This document shows positions 49,508 to 58,554 of a stretch of 64,000 nucleotides of DNA, piece by piece (positions within the stretch are counted from its first letter, which is position 1; the number at the start of each line of letters is the position of its first letter). Under the pieces are notes generated by a model that searched no databases, was not told the DNA's origin, and saw only the letters and a list, made by a program, of their open reading frames with translations. The DNA comes from Flavobacterium cellulosilyticum. GTDB lineage: Bacteria; Bacteroidota; Bacteroidia; Flavobacteriales; Flavobacteriaceae. The position numbers and the translations under genes are program-made. The DNA lies in the NCBI RefSeq assembly GCF_004349355.1, contig NZ_SMFK01000003.1, positions 341,286-405,285 on the forward strand. Direction: 5' to 3'.

Positions 49508-50710
49508 CTATTTCCCATCAACATAATCTTGCAAATAACTAAATCTCGCAGTAAGCTTTCCGTTTTCGGTGATTTTGGCTCGTTCTAGTATTCCATCTTT
49601 GTCTTTGTTGAAAAAAGCAGGAATGACATGTTCCATGAACATTTCGCCAAAACCGACGCTGGCATCTTTGGGCAATTCACAAGGTAAATTATCTACTGCC
49701 ATTACAACAATAGCTGCTGGATGAAACACATCAACTTCTTTATTTTCACTGGGTAAATAACCGTATAATGGCTCCGCTATGGTCGATGAACGAAGTGTAC
49801 AGGCTATTGGTCCATTGACATCACAGGAAATATCGGCAACGACTTTAATTTTACAATCCTTAGATTGGAGCATTTCACGAGTTAAAATAATTGGCGCTTC
49901 ATTGGCATAAAAATGAGCTGTCAGATAAATATCGGATACTTTTGTGAATCGCTCAAAATCTGAAGTATACTCTAGAGGATTGTCAAAAAAGTCATTGAAA
50001 TCCAATTTTATTCCGTCTTTTCTTTTGTTATAATCCAACACATCTATTTGGGTGTAAACGGCTTGGGTATAATTTTTAGATAAATAATTATCTACCGAAA
50101 CTTCTTTAATTTTAACGGCATCCAATACTTCCTTAACGCCACTTGCCACTCTTCCAGTTCCGGTTACAACAAATTTCAAAGGAGGTAAAACAACTCTTTT
50201 CAAATGAGTAATTAAAGCTTCTTTGCCAGAAAGTGTTTCTGCTTTTGGGAGTTTAAACAATTCAAATTTTATTCCGAATGCACGAATACTATTGTAAACA
50301 CCAACTATTCCAGCATATTTTCCAAAACCAATTAATCTGTGATTATGCGTATCTACAATTGTTTCATGATCATAAAAAACGATGTTCTTATCCAATAAAG
50401 CTTGCAAAAGTGTTCTATTATATGGCTGTTGTTTAATCGTATGGGAGAAAAAGAAATAGGATTTATTTGGAATTAAAGCAGCTACCGGAACCTCTTTTAC
50501 TCCAAAAAAAACACCACAATCACTAATGTCATCAGCAACTTCAATTCCCATGTTTTTATATTCTAAATCATTAAAAACCCTGATGTCGGAACTTTCTACT
50601 TTTACAATAACATCTTGATGCAATTGTTTTAATCTTGCCAATTCATCTGGAGAAAATACGACTCTTCTATCGGGTGGATTTTTCCTTTCTTTTAAAATTC
50701 CGAATTTCAT
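49508..50710 (-). CDS. Saccharopine dehydrogenase-like NAD(P) oxidoreductase (AlaDH/PNT fold)
   Basis: 400 aa from the ATG at 50710 (MKFGILKERKNPPDRRV). The N-terminal alanine-dehydrogenase/transhydrogenase-type domain carries the RVVFSPDEL motif. The nucleotide-binding region has FVVTGTGRVASGVKEVL, and the later segment VVADISCDVNGPI is typical of lysine-forming saccharopine dehydrogenases (LYS1 group). In Bacteroidota it may serve lysine breakdown or a related imine reduction; substrate is not certain. The longer frame to 50770 adds 20 non-conserved residues and is rejected. Monocistronic, with its own terminator. Confidence 0.85.
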   Translation of the reverse strand: MKFGILKERKNPPDRRVVFSPDELARLKQLHQDVIVKVESSDIRVFNDLEYKNMGIEVADDISDCGVFFGVKEVPVAALIPNKSYFFFSHTIKQQPYNRTLLQALLDKNIVFYDHETIVDTHNHRLIGFGKYAGIVGVYNSIRAFGIKFELFKLPKAETLSGKEALITHLKRVVLPPLKFVVTGTGRVASGVKEVLDAVKIKEVSVDNYLSKNYTQAVYTQIDVLDYNKRKDGIKLDFNDFFDNPLEYTSDFERFTKVSDIYLTAHFYANEAPIILTREMLQSKDCKIKVVADISCDVNGPIACTLRSSTIAEPLYGYLPSENKEVDVFHPAAIVVMAVDNLPCELPKDASVGFGEMFMEHVIPAFFNKDKDGILERAKITENGKLTARFSYLQDYVDGK

Positions 50711-50902
50711 ATACTTTATTTTTAGGCTATTTGTTACAAATATACCAATGAAAACGTTTTTGAATAACATTATTTCAAATTATTCTTACTCTTAAAATCA
50801 TTAAAAACTGAAAACCAACACAATGGAAAACAGAGCAATTCTTTCAAAAAAAATAAATGATAATTTTTATATAAAAGGATAAACGAAAAGAGTTTGATTC
50901 AA

Positions 50903-50910
50903 TATATTTG
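50903..50910 (+). promoter_or_regulatory. -7 box (TATATTTG) for the serine hydrolase gene
   Basis: Exact TAnnTTTG match ending on the TTG that opens the longest frame. It supports translation from the ATG at 50932 with a short leader. No convincing -33 element. Confidence 0.45.
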
Positions 50911-50931
50911 CCCTTTGCCAAAAATAAAAAA

Positions 50932-52122
50932 ATGAATTTCAAAAAGACAATACAATTATTAAATTTAGTCCTCCTATTATTAGTGTTAAGTTCGTGTAAA
51001 AAACATGATAATGACATAAGCGATGCTGATCTTCCAAAAGACAGTTTACCTATGATGCACCCATCAGAAAAGGAACCATCAAAATTAACAGCGGCCTATA
51101 TCAACAAAAAAAAGGCTGAAATTGAATCTTTTTACAATAAAAACTGGCCCCATAACAGCTTAAACGGAAGTTTTCTTGTCGCCAAAGACGGACAAATTAT
51201 CTACGAAAGATATGAAGGCTATTCTAATTTAAGAGCTAAAACCCCCATAACGGCAGATACTCCCTTGCATCTTGCTTCAGTGAGCAAAATGGTCACTGCC
51301 ACTGCAATTTTAAAATTAGTTAATGCCAATAAACTTAAATTAGATCAAAAAGTAAATTCTATTTTAAAAGAATTCCCTTATCCTGATGTTACTGTTAGAA
51401 TGTTGTTGAATCACCGTAGTGGTATGAGAAGCTATTCGTATTTTACCGATAAAAAAGAAATTTGGGACAGGCATAAAACCATTACCAATCAACAACTTTT
51501 GACCCTAATGGCAACTAAACATATTGCCTTAGAATCTAAGACCAATACTCGATTTGCTTATTGCAATACCAATTATGCGATGTTGGCTTTAATAATCGAA
51601 AAAATAACTGGTTTGTCATATAAAGAAGCGATGAGTAAAATTATATTCAAACCTCTTGGAATGACTAACACCTTTGTTATGGATTATGACAAGGACAGGA
51701 AAACGGTTGTCCCTTCGTATAAAGGGAATAATGTAGAAATAGGAATGGATTTTTTAGATGCGATTTATGGAGATAAGAATATTTATTCTACCCCTCGTGA
51801 TATTCTAAAACTAGACCAAGCAAGAAATGCGCCTTCATTTTTAGAACCTAGTTTATATAAACAAGTATTTGAAGGCTATAGTAATGAACATAAAGGCAAA
51901 AGGAATTATGGTCTAGGAATTCGAATGACACTATTAGACAATGGAGAAACGTTGTATTACCATAATGGCTGGTGGCATGGAAATACGTCATCTTATGTTA
52001 GTTTAAGAAGAGAGAATGTTACCTTAATATGCCTTTCTAATAAATTCTCCAGAAAACCATATGACATTCGAAAATTATCGGCTTTATTTGGCGATTATCC
52101 ATTTGAATTGGGAGACGAATAA
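50932..52122 (+). CDS. Beta-lactamase-fold serine hydrolase lipoprotein
   Basis: 396 aa from the ATG at 50932. Lipoprotein signal ends LSSC. The class C beta-lactamase/penicillin-binding-like domain (about 60-390) has SxxK in HLASVSKMV, the YxN motif as YCN, and HNG near the C terminus (YHNGWWHGN). It could be a peptidase or esterase acting on cell-wall or small substrates; resistance activity cannot be inferred. It is followed after about 190 bp by ssrA. Confidence 0.9.
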   Translation: MNFKKTIQLLNLVLLLLVLSSCKKHDNDISDADLPKDSLPMMHPSEKEPSKLTAAYINKKKAEIESFYNKNWPHNSLNGSFLVAKDGQIIYERYEGYSNLRAKTPITADTPLHLASVSKMVTATAILKLVNANKLKLDQKVNSILKEFPYPDVTVRMLLNHRSGMRSYSYFTDKKEIWDRHKTITNQQLLTLMATKHIALESKTNTRFAYCNTNYAMLALIIEKITGLSYKEAMSKIIFKPLGMTNTFVMDYDKDRKTVVPSYKGNNVEIGMDFLDAIYGDKNIYSTPRDILKLDQARNAPSFLEPSLYKQVFEGYSNEHKGKRNYGLGIRMTLLDNGETLYYHNGWWHGNTSSYVSLRRENVTLICLSNKFSRKPYDIRKLSALFGDYPFELGDE

Positions 52123-52215
52123 ATTTTAGATTGCAGATTTTAGATTTACAGCTGAAATATCATTGCAAATGATTTTATCATTGTAATTTTTATTGTAATT
52201 GCATTTAAAATTGCC

Positions 52216-52247
52216 ATTGCAAATCCATCAAAATTATTGTACTTTTG
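52216..52247 (+). promoter_or_regulatory. Promoter of the tmRNA gene
   Basis: ATTG at 52216-52219, a 20-bp spacer, then TACTTTTG at 52240-52247: a full Bacteroidota promoter match. The expected transcript start is near 52254, about 57 nt before the mature tmRNA 5' end, which RNase P would generate. Confidence 0.7.
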
Positions 52248-52310
52248 CAATATATTCTATTTATACTGTTGGATTCTAAAATCTAATATCATAAATCTAA
52301 AATAATAAAT

Positions 52311-52703
52311 GGGGTCGACTGGTTTTGACAGCAAGTCGAATTGAAAAGTAAGCACGTCGAGAACTGGGACAATTCTCGTTAATAAAAGGTTTCAAAACAC
52401 TTACACGGCGAAGGAAACTACGCTCTTGCTGCATAATCTGAATTATAGTAAGATTAGCCTCGTCCTACTAGGTAGGAAAGCAGGATTTACCTCGAAAGCT
52501 TTGGTTTATAGCGGTCGATAAAGGTGAATCGTAAATTTAAACCTAGATTTCCACAAGCTTCGGGTGGTTTTCGAAATTAAGAAGCTAAGTGTTGTGCGGC
52601 TGTTTCTGGCCAATCACAACATCGAAAATTCAATCAGGAAATAAGCGTGTAGAAAGTTTTTTAGTTGCTTGTTTGGACGGGAGTTCGACTCTCCCCGACT
52701 CCA
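52311..52703 (+). ncRNA. ssrA: Transfer-messenger RNA (tmRNA)
   Basis: Rescues stalled ribosomes with SmpB. The 5' end GGGGTCG pairs with CGACTCC at the 3' end (52696-52702) as the acceptor stem, followed by discriminator A at 52703. CCA is not encoded. The T-arm GGGAGTTCGACTCTCC is intact. The resume frame starts at GGC 52407 and encodes GEGNYALAA, ending at TAA 52434-52436, so the added tag is A-GEGNYALAA. A promoter and terminator flank it. At about 393 nt the length is normal. Confidence 0.96.
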
Positions 52704-52707
52704 CTTT

Positions 52708-52753
52708 AAAAAATCGTAATTACCAATATATTAGGTAGTTACGGTTTTTTTTT
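52708..52753 (+). terminator. Terminator of ssrA
   Basis: Hairpin with CGTAATTACC (52715-52724) and GGTAGTTACG (52734-52743), extended by A/T pairs, followed by a run of nine T. Confidence 0.85.
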
Positions 52754-52926
52754 ATTTCTTAATTTGTACGATTTCTGTATTGTTGGTTAAAAATTGTAAT
52801 TAAAACGTATTTTTTTTTACAAAATAAATGTTTTGTTTTGGGTGCATATTCTACACTTTTTGTACTAATTTAAAATATCTGATTTCTGAAAAGTTTTTAT
52901 TCTAAATGTAATATAGTTTATTCTAA

Positions 52927-53202
52927 ATGAACATATTTTGCTGCATTTTAGTTATTTAACTATTAATATTCATTTTATTTATTGTCTTTGTTGGCGGTGG
53001 GTGGTCAATTGGAGAATCTGTTGGAGGTGCTTTGTTTCCTATTGAAAAAGATGAAAAACATACCTATATTGATAAATCAGTACATCATCATCATGAACAC
53101 AAAAATATTACTATTATTTATGAGACTCCTAAAAAAAAGATTTTTGAATTAAAGGAATCAAAAGAAAAAAAGAGTAATCAAACAAAAAGCTCAAAGTCTT
53201 AA
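52927..53202 (+). pseudogene. Small membrane-anchored His-rich protein with an in-frame stop
   Basis: Read from the ATG at 52927, a short start (MNIFCCILVI) is followed by TAA (52957-52959). The same frame then continues for about 80 codons. It has a hydrophobic helix (LLIFILFIVFVGGGW), a SIGESVGGALFP segment, a HHHHEH cluster and a lysine-rich tail. The joined frame would be one ordinary single-span membrane protein of about 90 aa. No ATG follows the stop, so it is either a nonsense pseudogene or starts at a rare codon. It has its own terminator just downstream. I do not recognise the family. Confidence 0.5.
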
Positions 53203-53217
53203 TTTCTTATTTACTAT

Positions 53218-53260
53218 AAAACTAAACCTCACATCTATGAAAGGTTTAGTTTTAAATTTT
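53218..53260 (+). terminator. Terminator after the broken small gene
   Basis: Eleven-bp perfect stem (53218-53228 AAACTAAACCT-type arm with 53242-53252) followed by a T/A-rich tract. It suggests the small gene upstream was, or is, a genuine transcription unit. Confidence 0.7.
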
Positions 53261-53654
53261 ATTTTAAACTCGTTGTAATTTCTTTGCCTTTTTCTAATAA
53301 CTTGAAAAACTAGGACAAATTAAATAATATCCTGCTGAATAATCTTTGTCAATTTTTGCCAATTGATGAAAAGTTAGTGCCATTTAGGACCACTTTTTTA
53401 AATCCAATTACGTCCAAAACTTAAATATCCAATTACGTCCAAATCTTTAAAAATCTATTCCAAAGAAAAACATCTACTTTTTTAGTGTTGAAGTTAAGTA
53501 GTGATGGAAAATGGAGTGCAGGCGACCCTTTAACTACTGATCCGCCACAAGAACCGCAAGGTTTAAATTCGGTTTTTCCAACAGAAAAATCAACATTAAA
53601 AATCGTAAAAAAAATACAATTGTAAATTGAAATAATTATAAAATTGAAATAAAC
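53261..53654. other. Gene-poor stretch with a short direct repeat
   Basis: No gene recognised. TCCAATTACGTCCAAA occurs at 53403-53418 and again at 53428-53443 (period 25). A plus-strand open stretch ending at 53625 (DGKWSAGDPLTTDPPQ...) has no clear start and matches no family I know; it may be a gene remnant. Confidence 0.45.
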
Positions 53655-53690
53655 AAAAAGGCACAGTTTAAAAAAACCGTACCTTTTTTT
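53655..53690. terminator. Bidirectional terminator-like hairpin
   Basis: Fifteen-bp imperfect stem (two mismatches) flanked by an A-run on one side and a T-run on the other, just beyond the aldo/keto reductase stop (53711). It can serve the minus-strand operon. Confidence 0.65.
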
Positions 53691-53710
53691 ATGCAAATAT
53701 TAGAGGCTAC

Positions 53711-54667
53711 TTATTTTAAAATATTCTCAATTGCATTCAACTCGTCAGCTGTGAAATCAAGATTTTGTAAACTATCTATATTATTATTTAACTGTCCTAC
53801 TGAACTTGCTCCAATTAATACCGAAGTAATTCTGTTGTCTTTTAACAACCAAGCCAAAGCCATTTGCGCCAAAGATTGGTTTCTGTTTTTAGCAATTCCA
53901 TTCAAAGCTACTATTTTAGTCACTTTCTCTTCAGATATCTCTTCTAATTGTAAATGGCCGTTTGGATTAGAAGCCCGAGAATTTTTAGGAACACCTTTTA
54001 AGTATTTATCAGTAAGTAATCCTTGTGCCAATGGCGAAAAGGCAATACATCCCACTCCTTTTTCATCAAGTACATTCAGCAAACCTTCCTCACAATTGCG
54101 GACAAACATCGAATATTTTTCTTGATGAATCAAACAAGGAGTTCCTAATTGTTTCAGAATTTCTGTAGCTTTTTTCGTTTGCTCCGCTGGATAATTAGAA
54201 ATTCCTGCATACAATGCTTTTCCGCTTCTAACGGCATAGTCTAAAGCCATCATGGTTTCTTCAAGTGGCGTGTTGGGGTCAAAGCGATGTGAATAGAAAA
54301 TATCTACATACTCTAAATTCATTCGTTTTAAACTCTGGTTTAAACTGGATATCAAGTATTTTCTTGAACCCCATTCTCCATAAGGACCTTCCCACATTTT
54401 GTACCCTGCCTTTGTAGCAATCACCATTTCATCACGTAAATTCCCTTGGAAATTATTTTTTAGAATTTTACCAAAATTAGTTTCTGCAGACCCTGGAATT
54501 GGTCCGTAATTATTGGCTAAATCAAAATGGGTTATACCTTTATCAAAAGCTTCTTTAACTATATTTTCTCCGTTTTCAAAATTATCTACTGAACCGAAAT
54601 TATGCCATAATCCAAGAGAAATTTGTGGCAGTAATAAACCACTTTTTCCACATCTGTTGTATTCCAT
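53711..54667 (-). CDS. Aldo/keto reductase (YghZ-like)
   Basis: 318 aa TIM-barrel NAD(P)H oxidoreductase. The catalytic tetrad can be placed: Asp and Tyr in HFDLANNYG, Lys in VIATKAGYK, His in YSHRFDP. The RMNLEYVDIFYSHRFD motif and overall pattern resemble YghZ/potassium-channel-beta-subunit-like reductases, some of which reduce L-glyceraldehyde-3-phosphate or other aldehydes. It lies 66 bp after the GH3 gene as the last gene of the CE2-SASA-GH3-AKR unit, so it may act on a product of glycan breakdown. Confidence 0.92.
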   Translation of the reverse strand: MEYNRCGKSGLLLPQISLGLWHNFGSVDNFENGENIVKEAFDKGITHFDLANNYGPIPGSAETNFGKILKNNFQGNLRDEMVIATKAGYKMWEGPYGEWGSRKYLISSLNQSLKRMNLEYVDIFYSHRFDPNTPLEETMMALDYAVRSGKALYAGISNYPAEQTKKATEILKQLGTPCLIHQEKYSMFVRNCEEGLLNVLDEKGVGCIAFSPLAQGLLTDKYLKGVPKNSRASNPNGHLQLEEISEEKVTKIVALNGIAKNRNQSLAQMALAWLLKDNRITSVLIGASSVGQLNNNIDSLQNLDFTADELNAIENILK

Positions 54668-54733
54668 TTGTTTTTATTTTATATTTAAGATAAATCTGTA
54701 AAGTCCCTTTTTATCCTTAAAATCTGTTTTTTT

Positions 54734-57028
54734 TTATTTTATTTCAAAACTACTTTCCAAACCTTTGTCAGAGCTTCCTCCCATCATGATTTTAAAAGTT
54801 CCTGGTTCAACTAAATAGTTTCCGTTGTTATCAAAGAAACCTAATTCTTTATCTGTTAATGTCAATGTTACGGTTTTAGTTTCTCCTTTTTTCAAGTCAA
54901 CCAATTCAAAACCTTTTAATTCTTTAACAGGACGCGCTAAACTAGCTACGACATCGTGAATGTACAATTGAACAACCTCCTTTCCATCAAAATTCCCAGT
55001 ATTGGTAACGTCAACAGAAACATTTACTGCTGCTCCTAAAGCAATAGTAGATTTATCTAATTTTAAATTTTTGTACTCAAAAGAGGTATAACTTAATCCA
55101 AAACCAAAAGGGAATTGTGGTGTTTTCTCAACATCAGTATAGTGCGACCAAAACACATTTCCTTCTCCATTTGTTGGCCTTCCTGTACTGTAATTGTTAT
55201 AATAAATTGGCACCTGTCCTACATTTCTTGGGAATGACATTGGCAATTTACCACTTGGATTATAATCACCATATAAAACTTGAGCAACAGCATTTCCAGT
55301 TTGTGTACCTAGATGCCAAGCTTCAACAATTGCAGGAATATGTTCCGCTGCCCATGGCAATGCTAAAGGTCTTCCATTGTTTAAAACCAAAACAACATTT
55401 GGATTCACTTTGTAAATGGCTTCTAGTAATTCTTGTTGTACCCCTGGTAAATCAAGATTCGTTCTACTACGTCCCTCCCCTGATTGAAAACCGTGCTCTC
55501 CTAAAACCATTACTACAACATCCGCAGCTGCAGCAACTTTTTTGGCAGCTTCAAATCCGCTTTTATCAGTCGTATTGAAAACCAATTCTTCAATAAATGC
55601 CGTTTTCCCAATGGTTAAATCGGCTCCTTTTTCAAAAGTCAACTGATTTCCTTTGTACTGTTGCATTCCTTCTAAAACGGAAACTGCCGTATTATCATCC
55701 GAAGCAATTCTCCAACTTCCTAAAGGACTATTTTTATCATTTGCTAATGCACCAATCAACGCAATTTTTTGTCCCGATTTTTTTAGCGGAAGCAAATTAG
55801 AATCATTTTTCAACAACACAATTGATTTTTTGGCCATGTCCAATACTCCGTCATTATTGGCTTTATTTCCAATAGTTGCTTTTTCTCGTTTCTCGTCACA
55901 GTATTTATACGGATCATCAAATAAGCCCAATTCAAATTTCACTCTTAAAATTCGGCGAACGGCATCATCAACTAACGCTTCTTTTACTTTTCCTTCTTTA
56001 ACTAATTTTGCCAATTCAGCCACATACATATATGATTCCATATCCATATCAGAACCTGCTGTTATTGCTTTTTGTGCAGCATCTGCCCCATCTTTTGCAT
56101 AACCATGAATTATCATTTCCTTTACTGAAGCCCAATCAGAAACCACAAATCCGTCAAAATTCCATTTTCCTTTTAGAATATCTCTTTGCAAAAAAGCATT
56201 TCCAGTTGCAGGAACCCCATTTAAGATATTAAACGAGTTCATAAACGTACGAACACCTGCTTCTGCTGCCGCATGAAACGGAGGCAAAACTTCATTATAC
56301 AATCTTGAATTACTAATATCTACTGTATTGTATTCCTTTCCTGCTTCGGCAAAACCATAAGCCGCAAAATGTTTCGCGCAAGCCGCAATCGTGTTTACTT
56401 TTAGCAAATCAGCTCTAGTATCACCTTGAAATCCGGTAACTCTAGCTATTGCCACTTTACTTCCTAAATATGCATCTTCACCGGCACCTTCCATTACACG
56501 ACCCCAACGCGCATCATGAGATACATCCACATTTGGTCCAAAAGTCCAGTTGATTCCCACTGCCGATGCTTCAGCTGCAGCTACCTGAGCCGATTTCTTA
56601 ATCGCTTCCATATCCCAACTCGCTGCTTCAGCAAGCGGAATTGGACTCAAGGTTTTATACCCGTGAATTACATCAAATCCTATGATTAATGGGATTCCCA
56701 AACGCGTTTCTTCAACTGCTATTTTTTGAACCGCTTTTACTTCCTTCACTCCACGAACGGATAACATAGATCCAACTAACCCAGCACGCAGGTGCTTGTA
56801 TTTCAATTCTGCATTTCCGGCTGTTGGAGCCGGTCCGGTCACTTCCCAAAATCCGTTGTATTGATTCATTTGTCCCACTTTTTCTTCCAGTGTCATTTGT
56901 TTCATTAACAAATCAATACGTTCTTCAGTAGGTTTTGTTTTATCTAAATAAGGTTTTTTCTGTGCATTCACAGCTCCAATGGTAATCAGGGTAAAAATCC
57001 CCGCTGTAATTATTTTTTTAGTGTCCAT
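54734..57028 (-). CDS. Glycoside hydrolase family 3 (beta-glucosidase/xylosidase-like), second copy
   Basis: 764 aa with a signal peptide (ending VNAQ). GH3 barrel with KHFAAYGFAEAGKEYN and the nucleophile region GFVVSDWAS (Asp 298), the alpha/beta sandwich with GEHGFQSGEGRSRTNLDLPG, and a C-terminal Fn3-like domain. It resembles periplasmic BglX-type enzymes. It is a diverged paralogue of the PUL GH3; here it is grouped with esterases and aldo/keto reductase. The repeat element upstream lies between it and the sialate esterase gene. Confidence 0.94.
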   Translation of the reverse strand: MDTKKIITAGIFTLITIGAVNAQKKPYLDKTKPTEERIDLLMKQMTLEEKVGQMNQYNGFWEVTGPAPTAGNAELKYKHLRAGLVGSMLSVRGVKEVKAVQKIAVEETRLGIPLIIGFDVIHGYKTLSPIPLAEAASWDMEAIKKSAQVAAAEASAVGINWTFGPNVDVSHDARWGRVMEGAGEDAYLGSKVAIARVTGFQGDTRADLLKVNTIAACAKHFAAYGFAEAGKEYNTVDISNSRLYNEVLPPFHAAAEAGVRTFMNSFNILNGVPATGNAFLQRDILKGKWNFDGFVVSDWASVKEMIIHGYAKDGADAAQKAITAGSDMDMESYMYVAELAKLVKEGKVKEALVDDAVRRILRVKFELGLFDDPYKYCDEKREKATIGNKANNDGVLDMAKKSIVLLKNDSNLLPLKKSGQKIALIGALANDKNSPLGSWRIASDDNTAVSVLEGMQQYKGNQLTFEKGADLTIGKTAFIEELVFNTTDKSGFEAAKKVAAAADVVVMVLGEHGFQSGEGRSRTNLDLPGVQQELLEAIYKVNPNVVLVLNNGRPLALPWAAEHIPAIVEAWHLGTQTGNAVAQVLYGDYNPSGKLPMSFPRNVGQVPIYYNNYSTGRPTNGEGNVFWSHYTDVEKTPQFPFGFGLSYTSFEYKNLKLDKSTIALGAAVNVSVDVTNTGNFDGKEVVQLYIHDVVASLARPVKELKGFELVDLKKGETKTVTLTLTDKELGFFDNNGNYLVEPGTFKIMMGGSSDKGLESSFEIK

Positions 57029-57061
57029 AGATTATTTTGGTTTTCTTTGGTTTTCTTTTTT

Positions 57062-57151
57062 GGGCGTGACCCTTCGTAAAAACTTCGGGTCGGGCTATTC
57101 GGCTTTATCTCTCCGCTACGCTGCGAGGATATCGCCTATTATCCCTCACGC
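57062..57151. repeat. Structured, GC-richer intergenic element
   Basis: About 90 bp that stands out from its AT-rich surroundings. Outer arms GCGTGA (57064-57069) and TCACGC (57146-57151) pair. Inside are GACCC/GGGTC (57068-57072 with 57087-57091) and a TATC.CTC.GC stem (57106-57116 with 57123-57131). From memory, elements beginning GGGCGTG...GGGTCGGGCT and ending ATCCCTCACGC are scattered through flavobacterial genomes. It may be a REP/MITE-like repeat or a structured RNA; no T-tract follows. Confidence 0.6.
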
Positions 57152-57171
57152 AATATTATAATTCAACTTTA

Positions 57172-58554
57172 CTATTCCGTTATAAATGACGAAGCAGGCA
57201 AGTTGGCTTTATTAAATAAATCGGATTGTGCTGTGTTCTTCCATGAAAAACGCACTTTCACAGGATGTGGTACTTTTTTAGATTTCAATAACACCGCATT
57301 GTTTATTATACCCGCATCAGCCTCATAAAAAATAGTATCTACTCCTGCAATCTCAAATTGACTTGAATTTTTGCTTGTAAAATGCAAACCTTCTGCGAAA
57401 TCAAAAGCAACAATAACTTTATTCTTTTCTATTTTAATGTCTTTATAAAGTGGCCCGTTTACCAAATCTGAATTGGTTTTATAGGTTTTGGCCAAAGCCA
57501 AATTCGCTAAACGAACTCCCACTGATTTCTTGTCTTTTGGATGAATATCATTTGTTGGCGAAATATCACTTGTTACCACCATTCCAGTATTAGGAACTTC
57601 CTCCAACACTTTGCGTTGGGCATTTCTAATTATAGCTCCACCAAAATGATTTTCCCCATATTGATAAGGTGCAATCTGAACATAATAAAAGGGAAACTCA
57701 TAATTCCATAATTTTCTCCAAGAGGTTATCAAAGCCGAAAAAGTTTTTTCATAAACTGATGAACCCACATTTGATTCGCCTTGATACCAAATCACACCAG
57801 CAATTTTGAATCCTATCAAAGGATAAATCATGGCATTAAAAGCACGTCCCGGCTGGTTGGGTCCATACGATTCTTCTTTTCTTGTCTTAGCACTTTCTAA
57901 TAAAACAGTATCATTTATAATGACATCCTCTGGCATCCAAATTTCTGCCGGAGTTCCTCCCCAATTGGAAGAAATCAAGCCAATAGGTACATTTTTTAAT
58001 TCTTCCTGTAACCGTTTGGCAAAGAAATAACCAGTGGCACTAAAATTTTTCATGGTTTCTGGCGTACATTCCGTCCAGCTTCCAGATACATTATTTTGTG
58101 GTGTAGTAGCTGTTAATTTAGGTATTGAAAAAAAACGAATATTGGCATTCGTAGCATTTTTTACTGCTTCTTCTCCATTTTCAATTCCCCAACTTGCAGA
58201 CATTTCCATATTCGATTGTCCTGAACAAATCCAAACTTCGCCAATCAAAATATTCTTCAATACAATTTCGTTATATCCCTTTATAGAAATAGTGTAAGGT
58301 CCACCTTCTTTTGGAGTTGGCATCTTTATTTCCCATTTCGCCTGATTATTGGTTTTTATTTTATACGTTTCCTGATTCCAACTCGGACTGATAACCACTT
58401 CTTCTTGTGGATTTGCCCAACCCCAAATCGTAATTTCTGAGTTGCGTTGCAACACCATATTGTCCGAAATCACATTCGGAAGTGTCACATTTGCGATTAT
58501 CGAATTTGAAATCAATATCAAAAAAAGGTAAAAAAGGCTCTTATTTTTCATCAA
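57172..58554 (-). CDS. Sialate O-acetylesterase-type (SASA/SGNH) exported esterase
   Basis: 460 aa with a signal peptide (ending IIANV). N-terminal beta-rich domain (NMVLQRNSEITIWGWANPQEEV) and an SGNH hydrolase core with Ser in ICSGQSNMEM, the oxyanion GVIWYQGESN and the Asp/His pair in NDIHPKDK. Despite the family name, PUL-linked members commonly deacetylate xylan or other glycans. Its start overlaps the end of the upstream CE2-type gene by 14 bp, so the two are translationally coupled. Confidence 0.9.
   Translation of the reverse strand: MMKNKSLFYLFLILISNSIIANVTLPNVISDNMVLQRNSEITIWGWANPQEEVVISPSWNQETYKIKTNNQAKWEIKMPTPKEGGPYTISIKGYNEIVLKNILIGEVWICSGQSNMEMSASWGIENGEEAVKNATNANIRFFSIPKLTATTPQNNVSGSWTECTPETMKNFSATGYFFAKRLQEELKNVPIGLISSNWGGTPAEIWMPEDVIINDTVLLESAKTRKEESYGPNQPGRAFNAMIYPLIGFKIAGVIWYQGESNVGSSVYEKTFSALITSWRKLWNYEFPFYYVQIAPYQYGENHFGGAIIRNAQRKVLEEVPNTGMVVTSDISPTNDIHPKDKKSVGVRLANLALAKTYKTNSDLVNGPLYKDIKIEKNKVIVAFDFAEGLHFTSKNSSQFEIAGVDTIFYEADAGIINNAVLLKSKKVPHPVKVRFSWKNTAQSDLFNKANLPASSFITE

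Noticed and set aside
52957..53202. Stop-codon readthrough or recoding in the small His-rich gene
   Set aside because: TAA is the least readthrough-prone stop and no recoding signal is visible; a nonsense mutation is simpler.
53446..53625. Plus-strand open stretch (DGKWSAGDPL...) as a gene
   Set aside because: No start codon in a sensible position and no recognised family; kept only as a possible remnant.
55117..56232. Several plus-strand frames opposite the second GH3 gene
   Set aside because: All are antisense shadows of a well-conserved enzyme.
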